25,398 nt of DNA from Mnemiopsis leidyi (lineage: Eukaryota; Ctenophora; Tentaculata; Lobata; Bolinopsidae), in NCBI GenBank assembly GCA_000226015.1, contig JH153078.1, forward strand, positions 40,821-66,218, written 5' to 3'. Each line of letters begins with the position of its first letter. Positions within the stretch are counted from its first letter, which is position 1. A program made the translations under genes and the position numbers. Of this stretch, positions 7,901 to 19,900 are shown in pieces. The notes under the pieces are model-generated. The model did no database searches, was not told the origin of the DNA, and worked only from the letters and a program-made list of their open reading frames with translations.

Positions 7901-10900
7901 GGAAATGTTGAACTTACGCAATACTACCGATCTCGTCTACCCCCTTCTTCCACGTAACTTTTTGTGGTCGAGTCTCGAAATCTTTGATAGAGCAGGTCAG
8001 TTTTCCTGTTTCGCCTTGCTTTATAACGAGACCTGACACTTCCAGCTCTGGAGAAATGTTCTAGTTAGGGTACAGCGAACAATGAGAGTTTCTACTTCTG
8101 TAAGTTAGTGAAACTGTAATGAAACTCATTTATAAGTGTGCTTTAAATAAAAGTCTATGTCTCTTGTTTACTCAAAGTAGAATTTAAGCAGCTGTAAAAT
8201 GCAGTCAGTTATTTCCAAGTACATTATAGATTTAAAATTTCAGATTCTGCAATCACTTTCGAATGGCACGATCGATTTCTACACGCCTTTTTGTTTATGC
8301 GAAGGCGTTTCATAGGTCTGTGTTTACCTCGAAAAATCTTTGATACGATATAAGAAATGCGTTAGCAAGAATGCCTATCAATATGTCAGCAGCTCAACAC
8401 TCATTAAAATAAATGTTAAAATAAATCAGGAAACCCACGAGGGATTACTAGAGCTCTTGTTAAATCAAAATAGGTAGTACTTAGTGGATAAGTAGATACT
8501 ATGCCTACTTAATTTAAGTAGGTCTACTGCATCTAATTTCAGTACATATGACACATGATCTCCTACTTCCTACTACGCAGCAAAGCTTGTACTCTAGTAC
8601 ATATATACAAGGTGTCGCCAAGCTAAGTTGTAGTTCTGAGAAGGAGGCACTTTAACGTATCAGAACAGAGATTTATACAGAGATATATAGGGAAGCCTTA
8701 CACGCTGTTTACTTGTTTAGATCCATGAAAACATACACTCCCACTCCCTGAAACTCTGTTTAGATCCATGAAAACATACACTTCCACTCCCTGAAACACC
8801 TCTCATTCCTGGCTCTCTGAAGTGTACCCTGTACTATTGAAATAGAAGGTTCGGAGCCCTGAGTATACGGTGACAGATACTTTGTATCATTGAATGTAGG
8901 GCAGATATTTTGTATCATTGAATGTAGGGCTGATACTTTGTATCATGATACTTTGTATCATTGAATGATCTACGCTAGTACATACAACACAGTACACAGT
9001 GAACACATAGCTAATACCTTCCTACTAAAACGTATTGCATTTCAAATTTTTCTGTACTACTCGTAACACGTACTACCGTGTGCTGGGTTAGATGTTGTAG
9101 AAAGTTGGAACTTACGGAGTTCTGAAATTTATAAAGTGAAATGGAACTTACAATTGAAATTTCCTTGTACACTTTTTACAAATCTTACAACTTGAAGTTT
9201 GACTTGAAGTTTGTACAGTGTACACGCTGCTTGGTAGAGCTATATTGGCAAGTTTTAACTAATTTTACCACGTCAGAACGCTAAACGTGGACTCTAAATA
9301 AATGACCGGCTAGAAACTTAAGTTAAATCCTGGTACATGTTACTCCTTAACGTTACAGCAAGGTTCCTTCAAAGTTCCTACACTTAACTTGACAACACTT
9401 CACTGAGAGAGCGCCCTAAAAAGCTACACAAAATCGTTCAAAGTGACAAGTTATGCCACGTGGTAGATCATGACATAATAAGATAGTAACCCGTGGAAAT
9501 TTACAGTCACGTGGTTACGAACTGCACCTCTGAGAGCTTAGTCATGGCAATCCGGATTTCAGGATATTAACATTTGACAATCCATGTATCGTACCTAAGG
9601 GGCACATAGACTGTACATTTTTTGTAAACGATTACTAAGTTCAATGTACAGCATTTTTACCATGCATAATTTGTGTACATCGAAATGCGCTGTAGCTCGA
9701 GATATTTGAACTTTTCAATGCTCGGATCTGTGTGTACAGCGAATTGACAGTTTAATTTCCAGAGTTGCATCATCAGTACGGTTGTACATACTTCAATACT
9801 CCAGTGGAACTTGTTGAGAAATACATCAATCATCGCAATGATTTCATCACATGCATATAATGTAAACTCATGAACACATATTTGCATCGTGTCTTGAGAA
9901 AGAGTACCATTTTCAGAAGAAACGACCTGTAACCTATTCGGTATATTTCTTACTTTTGAGTTTTGAGTTTTGGGTTTTGAACAACTTGTTCTTGTCAGAT
10001 ATCGTGACGGTAGTTCGTAAAGGATAAGTGTTAAAAATGAACCCAAACTCTCGGTGCTCTTTATCTGCTGAGATTTTCACAGAGCGTCTAGACTCTAGGG
10101 TCAGAAGGCGGAATTACTTTACTTTTGGTTAAATCGCCGAAAGTCAGGCCCGAGGTTGGCAAAAAGGTAAACAACCAATGTTATTAAATAAGATGTTTTA
10201 GGGTGATGTCATCATGGAAAATGGAAATATCTTTAGAGCATCTCCGAGTGTTGGTCGTGAACAAATGGTAAAGTTTTATCTACTTTCATTAATCGACAAA
10301 ATTTGACAAAAATCAGTCGTATCACAAATGCTATTCGATAATACACTTGACATTTAACACAATAACGATTCGAAATTATATAATTTTTTTATCTAAATTT
10401 CAAATCCCAAAATTGATTTGCACAACCACGAAATATGAATTTTATGACAAGGTAACATGTTGTCAACGATACATCCATACCTTACATTCCACAGACAGTA
10501 TCACAATTTACAAACCACGACATAGTTCACTCTTAAACATTCAACTCACTGTATTACCGTTACCCTGACAGACATGTCGCTATAGCAACCCAGTTGATCC
10601 AGGTGTCTCACAATGTACAATGTACTTGTGGAGAGTGATAATCACTTAATTGTTTAATGATGTAATTACACATGTGCTATGTATTATAATAGAGGGCGTG
10701 TATTGTTTAAAGGCTAAGGGGAAGCTAGATAAGTAGTATTGAGAATTTAAGTAACGGGTGAGATGTAGATAAATATAAAAAACTGTTTTTAGATTATCAT
10801 TAAACATGAGCGAATTTAAAATCAGCTATTTAGCAAAAAAACAGTTGACTTAGAGGTTTGATTAAACGTAGCAAATCGATATTAAATTGAACTCGCAATC

Positions 10901-13900
10901 ACAAACATGCCAAAACAGCATGTCTGAAAACCACAATCTACACAATCAGTACAACAGTACTAAAAGCCCCTAGAGAAACCTACCTCCAACTTCAACAGGT
11001 ACAGCCATGAAGATCTCCTCCTCCCCCTCCCAGACCCAATGACAGAAGAAGTTACTGTCGCTGTCCACCCCCCAGTACTTCAGCTCGGTTGACATGGAGG
11101 AGTCCACGTAGCCGGTTGTCGTGACGTTGCCGGTTATTTTGTCCGAGTTATACTGAAATATTATCACGTGTTATAATCACGTGTGTATAAGTTTATTTTG
11201 TCCGAGTTATACTGAAATATTATCACGTGTTATAATCACGTGTGTATAAGTTTATTTTGTCCGAGTTATACTGAAATATAATCACGTGTTATAATCACGT
11301 GTGTATAAGTTTATTTTGTCCGAGTTATACTGAAATATTATTACGTGTTTCAAGCGTTTTGATGACATTACGTTTAAGTTATAAGTTTACTTTTTCTAAT
11401 GAAATAAATGTAACTTATGCAATGATAATGCTGGTCGAGTTTTATTTACTTTTATTCCTGTCTACTTTATCTAGTATACTACATTAAAATCCCAGTTTAT
11501 TGTTGGAGTAAATAAACGATAAATCTGGGTTAACCGTAATAGCATAATGCTAAACAATAGTTGTATACCTTCCAGTAGACTTCAGTAGGTTCCTTGGTGG
11601 ACTGAACAAGTTTGCAGGACACAGTAGATAAACTAGGATGGTTCTGTAATGCTCCACCTCCACGTACCTCGATATCTGGGAGAGAGACAGAGAGTTAGTG
11701 TGTTTGTTACTTGGCAATTTATGCTTAAAATATTAAGCTGACAAAAATTCTATTCTCTTTAGTTTCTTCTTCTTTATCTGGGAGCGAGAGCTAAGTTTTT
11801 GTTTTATTTAAAAAGTGCCACAGTGAGATAAGGCCAGAGCCGCCTTTAGCTTTCCCCAGTCATGTGTTTTCGTGAAAGTTTGTTGCGCTCTAGCTCTGGT
11901 TGTTCCATTTCCTCGTTATTACCAATGTTGCTTTTATTACCAGTGTTGGTTAAAACGGTCTCTGGGGCAAATATAGCCGACCATTTTCCTGAGTGGAAAG
12001 AGGTCGGCTATATTGGAGGTACACTTTAAAGTTTACACAGGCAGGTGTATTATAGAGAGAGTATGTTTGGAGAGAGAGCTATAGAAGCTGTGCCTTATAC
12101 TTAACATAGTGTAAAATACACAGCAGTATTGCAGTATAACACACGTCCTGCTTGTCCCTTAGCCAGCACCCTCGAGCAGGCTGTATCTTGGACAATGACC
12201 AGAGAGGAGAGAGAGAGACCTTACAGTATGCAGGGAGGAAGAGAGGGAGGGTGTGAGTGAGAGTGAGCGGGAGTATGTCACTCAGAATATTTAGTTGTAG
12301 GTATCCTCTAAACGAGACTCGGGTCTCTGTAACCTTGTTTGACTATCTGACTTAGTCGTAGTCTTACAACTGTATCTAATATTACACATGGCTCTACAAA
12401 ATAAGGTCATCACCCTTGACTAGGCGAGTAGTGTGTACGGCTCTCACAGAAACGAAAATTCCATATAATTTTTAGGACTTCTCCGCAATTAACTCTTAAC
12501 AGAGCAGGCGGCTGGGGCAAAACATTCCAATTTGTCATATGATAGCAGTCTTAAGACTTAACTTCCAACTTCAGAGTTTTCCTAACAAATCAGAGACATT
12601 TTTCTCAGCCTTACCATAGTTCTCATAACTTAGACGTTTATTTACAATCTAATATTCATCCACACTTCACCAACAACAAGCCTACAACTCATCAATTCTA
12701 ACGATTAATTCTATCTAACGATTTTATAGGCGATGTCATATTTAAATTTTCCCAGCTTCCCTCAGCCTATGTACTCCGCAGTCGGCACGAAGGTAGACAC
12801 GATGTCACGATTGCAAAGTTTGTGTACTGCGGGGTTTATACTTTTATACAGTGTGCTCAGGACTCGCTTTTCTGTCCGGTGTGGTGATTGAGGCTGTCCA
12901 GGGTAGATGAAACCCCCCCCCCCCCCATATAACATGATATTTACAAGCACTTTTGGTACACTATATCACTGTTAGGGTGGTGGCAACCACCCCTGAAAAG
13001 ACACTTAACCCAAAATTTTTGAACCTCGAGACTATTCTCAATCGATTTCTCGTCCAATTTTAGCCCAGATTCGAAAAAAAAATTGCCACCCCCAGTTTGA
13101 CAACATGAAGTGTGGTATACGACCCTCCCCTAAAAATGATCACGTGACCCCTTAAGAAGCCCACCTTAAAAATGGAAATTTTCTACGAGTTAGACCAGTA
13201 TTTTTACGCAAAATTTGACGAGGAATCCGGATTTTATAGTTTCGAATCCAGAAAATCATTACGTGACCCCTTACGTGACCCCTTAAGTGGCCCAAACATG
13301 GAAATTTTTAACGTAGAGCTAGAAAAAAAGTCAGACCAGTATGTTGACGTCAAATTTGACGGCGAAATCCAATGTAGCCTTTATTGACCCCCTATAGCCC
13401 TAAAATGAAAATATTTATCTTTGAGGTAGTAATTTCACGTATTAAAGTTTAACGAAGAATCCGAATTTAAAGTCCGAAGCCCAAAAATATCAAGTGACCC
13501 CTTTTTCTTGAGCTAGAGGAAAAGTTAGACTAGCATTTTGACGTTAAATCACAAAGAATCTGAAAACCTCGCGTCTTTTCAGGCTGGAGGAACGCTTTGC
13601 GTTTTGCGACTGATGTAGTGTATAGTACTCACGAGTAACTTTGAGCTGAGTAGATGCGGACACCTCCAGATCAACTCCGTCCGTGCTATACACGTAGATA
13701 CACGTAAAACTTCCCCCAACAGATACTGACTTTATCTTCAGCTTGGAGGTGATGGTGGTGCCGGAAGTGTCTTTCGAGGGGAGGTAGTCTGATGTTTCTG
13801 ACTGTATGTTCTCCGTACCTGGGGTTATAGCACGTGTCAGATTTCTCAATTTTGATTGGTCGCATTTAACTCCTTATTGGTCAATCGCTGTCGAATATTA

Positions 13901-16900
13901 GGATCCTTTCTCCAAAATACTGTTCTCTATACCACGTGTTTATGGCAAGTTACCGCTATGTCATATTTCGAACTTAGAGTCGGAATTGGTTAAGAAATGG
14001 CATAGAAAATTCTACGAATTTCACTTATTTTATCAGGAAATACCGGTGGACGGTGGCATGTGCCTAGTTATTTTTAAGTTAGATACAGAAGTTATTAAGT
14101 TAGATACAGAATTTGAAAAGTGAGAATAGAATTTCTACGATTAAGCTCAGAGAAATGTCAAGACATTGTAGGGAATCTTGAATTTTTAGAGCACTGATCA
14201 GTTCCATATTACATCGAGGTCACACCCGAACACCTGGCACCTTGAAAATTCGCTTTATTGCCACAGAGACAAGGCTAAGGTCATCTTCTTAGTTAACAGT
14301 AATTACTGAAGAAACTACATATTGTAAAAAGGACTATGCGTGTAGTAGCAAATCAGGAGTAAAATCACGAGGGGGCAGGGAGGTGAAAACGTGATATAGC
14401 TCCAGTAATAGTCGTGGCCAATACTTATGGAAATAGGACTATGGGGGTTCTGGACAAACACTTGAAGCGTAATAAATCATGACATTCTACAGCGAAGATG
14501 GTTCGATAACTAACCGTTTACTTTCCAGTAAGACTGAGAAGGAGATGACTGAGAGTCCGCGACGATGCAGGTCAGGGTTGTTGCTTGTCCGCTCACTCCG
14601 TTTACTTCCGCTTCTGTCTTCAAATCTAAAAATAGAACATGTTACTTCCGCTTTTTTTAAAAATCTAAAAACAGAATATATTAATTCTGCTTCTGTTTTC
14701 AAATCTAAAAACAGAACATGTTAATTCTGCTTCTGTTTTCAAATGTGAAAATAGAACATGTTACTTCTGCCATTGTTTTCAAATATGAAAATAGAACATT
14801 AATATTAACGCTGTTTAACAGGCCGTGGTGTCCTGGGTGTTTGTCAGAGGAGAGTATAAACTATAAAGGTGGATGTTAAAAGTGTATCGCAGTTAGTACA
14901 CTGAGGAATGTCTTGCAGGTAAGATACGTATCTCTGGTATGTGCTGTGAATATTGCGAATCAATCAGAGTTGAGAGTCCTAGGCACTTATTATAAATTTG
15001 CATAATTATTCATAATCTGTATAATTATTTGAAATTCGCATGTTTTGATAACTTGATAATTTGCAATAAAAATCCAAAAAGCCGTATTTACCACTACATC
15101 TCAGGAGTAAGGAATAGTATTGTACTCCTTGATCACGTCTAAAAATAGATACAGAATACAGATAAGGTCATGTGTAATCACCTGCTTGCACTAATCACTT
15201 GTAAACTGCGATCCAGCTTAGTATTTTCTTACCTTCATCCATAAAAGAACCAAGTTGATAAGAATAATTGATGGCCAATCATTTTGATACTAATGCTGAG
15301 GTCGCCAAAGAACATTTCACATAGAAGCATGGCAGTTTCATGATATTTCCCTCATGGAATCCCGTTCGTACACATATCTTGATATTAATTATCAAGTATA
15401 CAAGATAAATGCGATACTATTCTTTACCAAAAAATCCTATTTCTTTTAGATCGATCGACGTTACTAAATATAACCCATTAACGCGTGTTAATTTGAGTGT
15501 AAACCTTTAACCATCACTAAAACTTGCCAAACACAAGGATTTTATTTTTTGCGCTAACCTACACATGGTAAGATGTGCAAGCCAGTATTCACGGTTATGA
15601 ACGCCGCCAAGTACGCAAGCGAACAATGCTGCAAAAGTAGACAACTTATTAAGTTATTATTGGTTATACTTGGTTTATGATGTGGAATACTGTGTGCACG
15701 AGGCAATATAATTTCAAATTTAAACGGTTGAGAGTTGATTCACAGGATGTTTAAGGGATGTTTCTTTGATGATCATCCCTTTCTAAACTACTTTAGAAGC
15801 CTAAAGTAGTTTAGTTTAAAATAGTAGTTTCAGAGATTGTGTGGAATTTTGAATTCCATCCCATTAAAATCATTTATACCACTGTAACTTGCTTCAAAAA
15901 ATCGATGCACAGGTACCTTTACTGGCAAGAACAAAAATTCCACCCTCCATTGCAGACAATTTGCGCAACCATACTCAGTTCTTGAGCAGGATATCTCTAA
16001 GTTAGTAGAACTTGAACCTCATAACATTACCTTCCAATAGACAGTGTTAACTCTTTAAACAATCGTCTAGCCCAACATAGCAGTAAGCAGTCAAATTTGA
16101 CAGATATCATTCCCGTCTGGACATGGCCTATTTTACAGGTAAATGTTGTAGGTACTTACAACGTAATATAGAGAGATGGGCACGTGTAACAGCAGCTTTA
16201 GATAACCTGGTATTAGACAACCCGATATTAGTGGCTCTCACAACAATAACCGAATGTGACCGTTTATCAAAGGTAGATTGTGTCTAAGTTGGATTGTGTT
16301 AGATTGTGTGAAAGTTAGATTGAGTCACTTAATGACTGTTATTACAGTGACGCAGCTAACACACTATCGCTTACTTTAAACAGCTCTCATCGTTTAACAC
16401 TACTATTGAGAAGTTTGTTTAGAAATGAAGCGACTTTCTAAGAAGTGTCGCGACTTTTCAAAACAAAGGAAAAGAAAATACATTTATGCTTCCAGTTTTT
16501 CCTATATCTTTATAAGGAGAGTTATCTAGCGATCTGATTGAGTAAACTATCTTCTAGCGGCACTTCACAAGTTCAGAAAAAGTGAGAAAACTTATTTACC
16601 GGACTGATGAATAAAGAGCATATTGTCTCTGGAACGAACGAAGAAAAAGAAATTAGAATATGTGTCAGAATGTGCGAAGAAAAGGTGGCAAAACTGACAA
16701 TACATACCACCTGGACACCAACCCTTCCTTGGAAACCAATAAATACCTATCACCCGCCACCCCAACCTATCATTTCTAACTCTCATCATCTCTCTTTGTG
16801 TTACTCTGCCTGATCAAGATGAAGGTTGCTATAGTGATATGTTTGGTGGTAGTTTGTTCAGCGGTGGATATAAAGATTGTGTCGTACGGGACGGGTCAGG

Positions 16901-19900
16901 GACCAGAGCTGTGTGCGAGGATCTGTTACGGGACAACTGCTGGAACGTTAGTCACGTCTTCAACTTGTTTTTTTTCTTTTGTTTTTATTTTCGTTCTCTG
17001 TTTTAAATTTCTCTTTTTTGTTTCTCTTTTTTCATTTCTCTGTTTTTGATTTTTGATTTTTTTCTATTTTCTAAGCTTTTTTATTTATCCGTTTTCATAA
17101 TGTCTCTGTTCTCTTAATTTATCTGTCTCTATTAGCCAAATCTTGAGATTTATTAATTTGCTCTATCAAATCCAATCACTCAAGACACTCCAGAAAGTTG
17201 ACCCTAAAACAAGGTTTATTCAGGAACGAGAAGGAATGGACCCATATCAAAGGTGGATCTGCTCTAGATATCAGTTTGGCTGACTGCAAGTTTACTTCCC
17301 CTCCCATAATCATCGCTAAAACTGTCATCTCCGACCAGCTGATCCCCACTGACAACTATCAGGTATGTTACCTCCGACCAGCTGATCTCCACTGACAACT
17401 ATCAGACCTATGAAATACAGACTTTGATACAGACTTTCCAAAACATTGAAATCCATGCTGCATACCTTACGGTAATGTTTTATCAAAAATCTGTTTTTGC
17501 ACATCCAGTGACCAACTTTAACCACAAATCTTTGCGGATTTTTACTAGTAGGTATTCTTTTCTTACGCACAACACAGCAACAAATGAGTAGATATTGGAC
17601 TTATTGGTATTGGACTGTGTAAACTAAGCTACTTTACTATCAGTTAACAAAGTTTAGGATTGGAAGGAAAGATGCTACTCAAAACTTCAATTTGATTAGA
17701 ACTAGTGCTCTAAAGAAATGTATTGAGTGTTAACTGTTAATGGTTTATAGTAATACGAAACTATGGTAAGGATATATCATTTATAAAAATGCTCATCTTT
17801 ATTTTTCAAATCCCAGCTCCAGAGATGCTGACTCCCTACATTTTACAGGACACTCTGGCTAAAGTACAGAACGGAAGTTTCCAGTACGTGATGTACGGTG
17901 TTGCCAGCAGTTACGCTACCCTCCTCGACTTTAGGGTCTCCTGGTCAGCTACCGGATACACTTGCTAGATAGCACGTGTAAAGCTTGTTATTACTTGCTG
18001 TACACTTGTTTTCCTAGTTGTAACTGAGTTTATTTGGCTATAATTGAGACAATCGGGTAATCTATTAATTACTATTTTACTGGATCTGAAAAAACTTTGC
18101 TGCAATTATGGAATGTACACATCAAAATTATAATGATCATCGTTTAATAAGTCAAAATAATTTCTATAAATATCGTTATCATTTCATTAAAATTACCAAC
18201 ATTCCACACCTACCTATCATATCGACTTTGAGATCGTAAGAGTAGAGCTGAGAACTCCACCCCACAACACAAGCATATGTCTTGTCAGCTAGGATGTTCG
18301 GTACCGAGGCTGACATACTCTGAAAAAGAAATTGTTCGTGTTCTTTACACAGATTCCGATATTTCTGGGGAAGGATCACAAATTATCTATACCACGTGAT
18401 GGCGTTGCTCCTCTCCAAAAAATACTTTTCAAACTGATCAGTACACCCCTGTCTACTTTCATCCAGGAAACAGGGATAAAATACTCAATAAATTGGACGA
18501 TAAAGCTTGATAATGGAATACCTGCGTTATAAAAATTCCCTCAGTAGGCCAAATAAACCCCTGTATATTTTCATCCAGTAAGTTCAAAATATACAACTGC
18601 TAATTTAATTAATCTACCAATTAACCAATCAATTATTCACCAGTAAGCAACGTACCTTCTCCCCGTTCTGGAAGTTTCCCAGGGACTCTTCCTGGGTAAT
18701 GTCTGCTCCATCAACAGTAAACTTCATTACTTGAGGATCCTGAGTCGCTCCAGTGACGTCACACCTCAGGGTTGCAGTTTTACCTTTCTCCACCACAACG
18801 TTCTTTACAGTCACATCTAAGGGGGTGAAGTTGTCTCATCTTACGTTATCTGTCATATACAAAAACATAATTTGTCATAAACATTAATTTGTCATAAACA
18901 TAAACATAATTTGTTATAAACACATGATAGTGATTTCCCTTCTGCCGTAAATTTCACATTGTCACTACACTTTTTACTGCTACTACAGCAGAATGAAAAT
19001 GTGAGAATAAACTATCTGAATGTAAACAAAGCATATGACATTTTAGTTTGACAATTTGAATGAGATTCCTAGCTACTCAGGAGCAGTTTTTGAACAATTT
19101 GACAAAATTAGCAGCAGAGTTTGGTCACGTAACGATCCTTCAAGACTAATTAATCAGACCTGGACAGGATGGGTGTGACATGATGAAGACAAAGCTACAT
19201 CTGTATGATTACTCAACAGAGATATCCTACCCTTAGTGTTAGGCATTCTAAAACAACCTAAATCAGAGTTCAATTGGAAGTTTTCAAATAACTGAGAAAT
19301 TATATAAAACACATAAAGAGATAAAAGCCTAGTTACAAAAAGTAAAGTACCCTACCAACAACAGTAACAGTAGCTTTAGTGCTGTCTATAGATCCAGCAC
19401 TAAGTCCGGACTGTGTACCGTACACTGCCCTGCAGAAGTATACTCCAGTATTGTCCTTGTTTCCCACCACCTGGTTTTAGAGGATTTGTTAAACGTATTG
19501 TGTATAGTTTGTGTGTATACGTGGTATAGTTCATACTTAGCTTCAGTGTAAAGTATTCTGTACAGTCACGTGTGTAGAATGTTCGGTATTCGGGGGGAGG
19601 CGTCAAAAACTTTTTTTGACATTAACCGTATCAGGGTTCGATTTTGGTTTTAAAAGCAAGTTCATGACACATCCCCACAAAAACCGTTCACTATTGTTTT
19701 CTATAGAAAAGTTAATAGTGCTAAGCTCTGTACAAAGTTATGTGAATTTACGCTAAGTATGTGTTTTTCCAATTTCAGTGTTGCCTCTAATCAGATAATG
19801 GTACTTCAGCACAATAGAATTTACACCTAGTTCTACACAAAACGACATACTCTGTAGCACACACTTAGAAATACACACTAAGTACTTGTACACACTAAGT

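Larger units (their letters stand above)
8048..10983. other. 2.9 kb Ig7-Ig8 intron
   Basis: No exon is seen. Two small arrays lie at 8714-8797 and 8877-8966. A 130-codon open stretch on the minus strand (10046-9657) starts at TTG, with no ATG until far inside, and shows no recognisable domain. I read this stretch as intronic. Confidence 0.6.
11676..13632. other. 2 kb Ig6-Ig7 intron
   Basis: No exon is seen. The intron holds the hairpin at 11971, a GA-rich stretch at 12195-12275, a run of C at 12913-12926 and the degenerate tandem repeat at 13140-13560. Confidence 0.6.

Noticed and set aside
9657-10046. 130-codon open frame on the minus strand in the Ig7-Ig8 intron
   Set aside because: It begins at TTG, has no ATG until well inside, and shows no domain or splice context that joins the host gene in phase.
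16607-16813. 68-codon plus-strand ORF just before the nested gene
   Set aside because: It overlaps the promoter and leader region of the 16819 gene, lacks a signal peptide or domain, and is probably chance.
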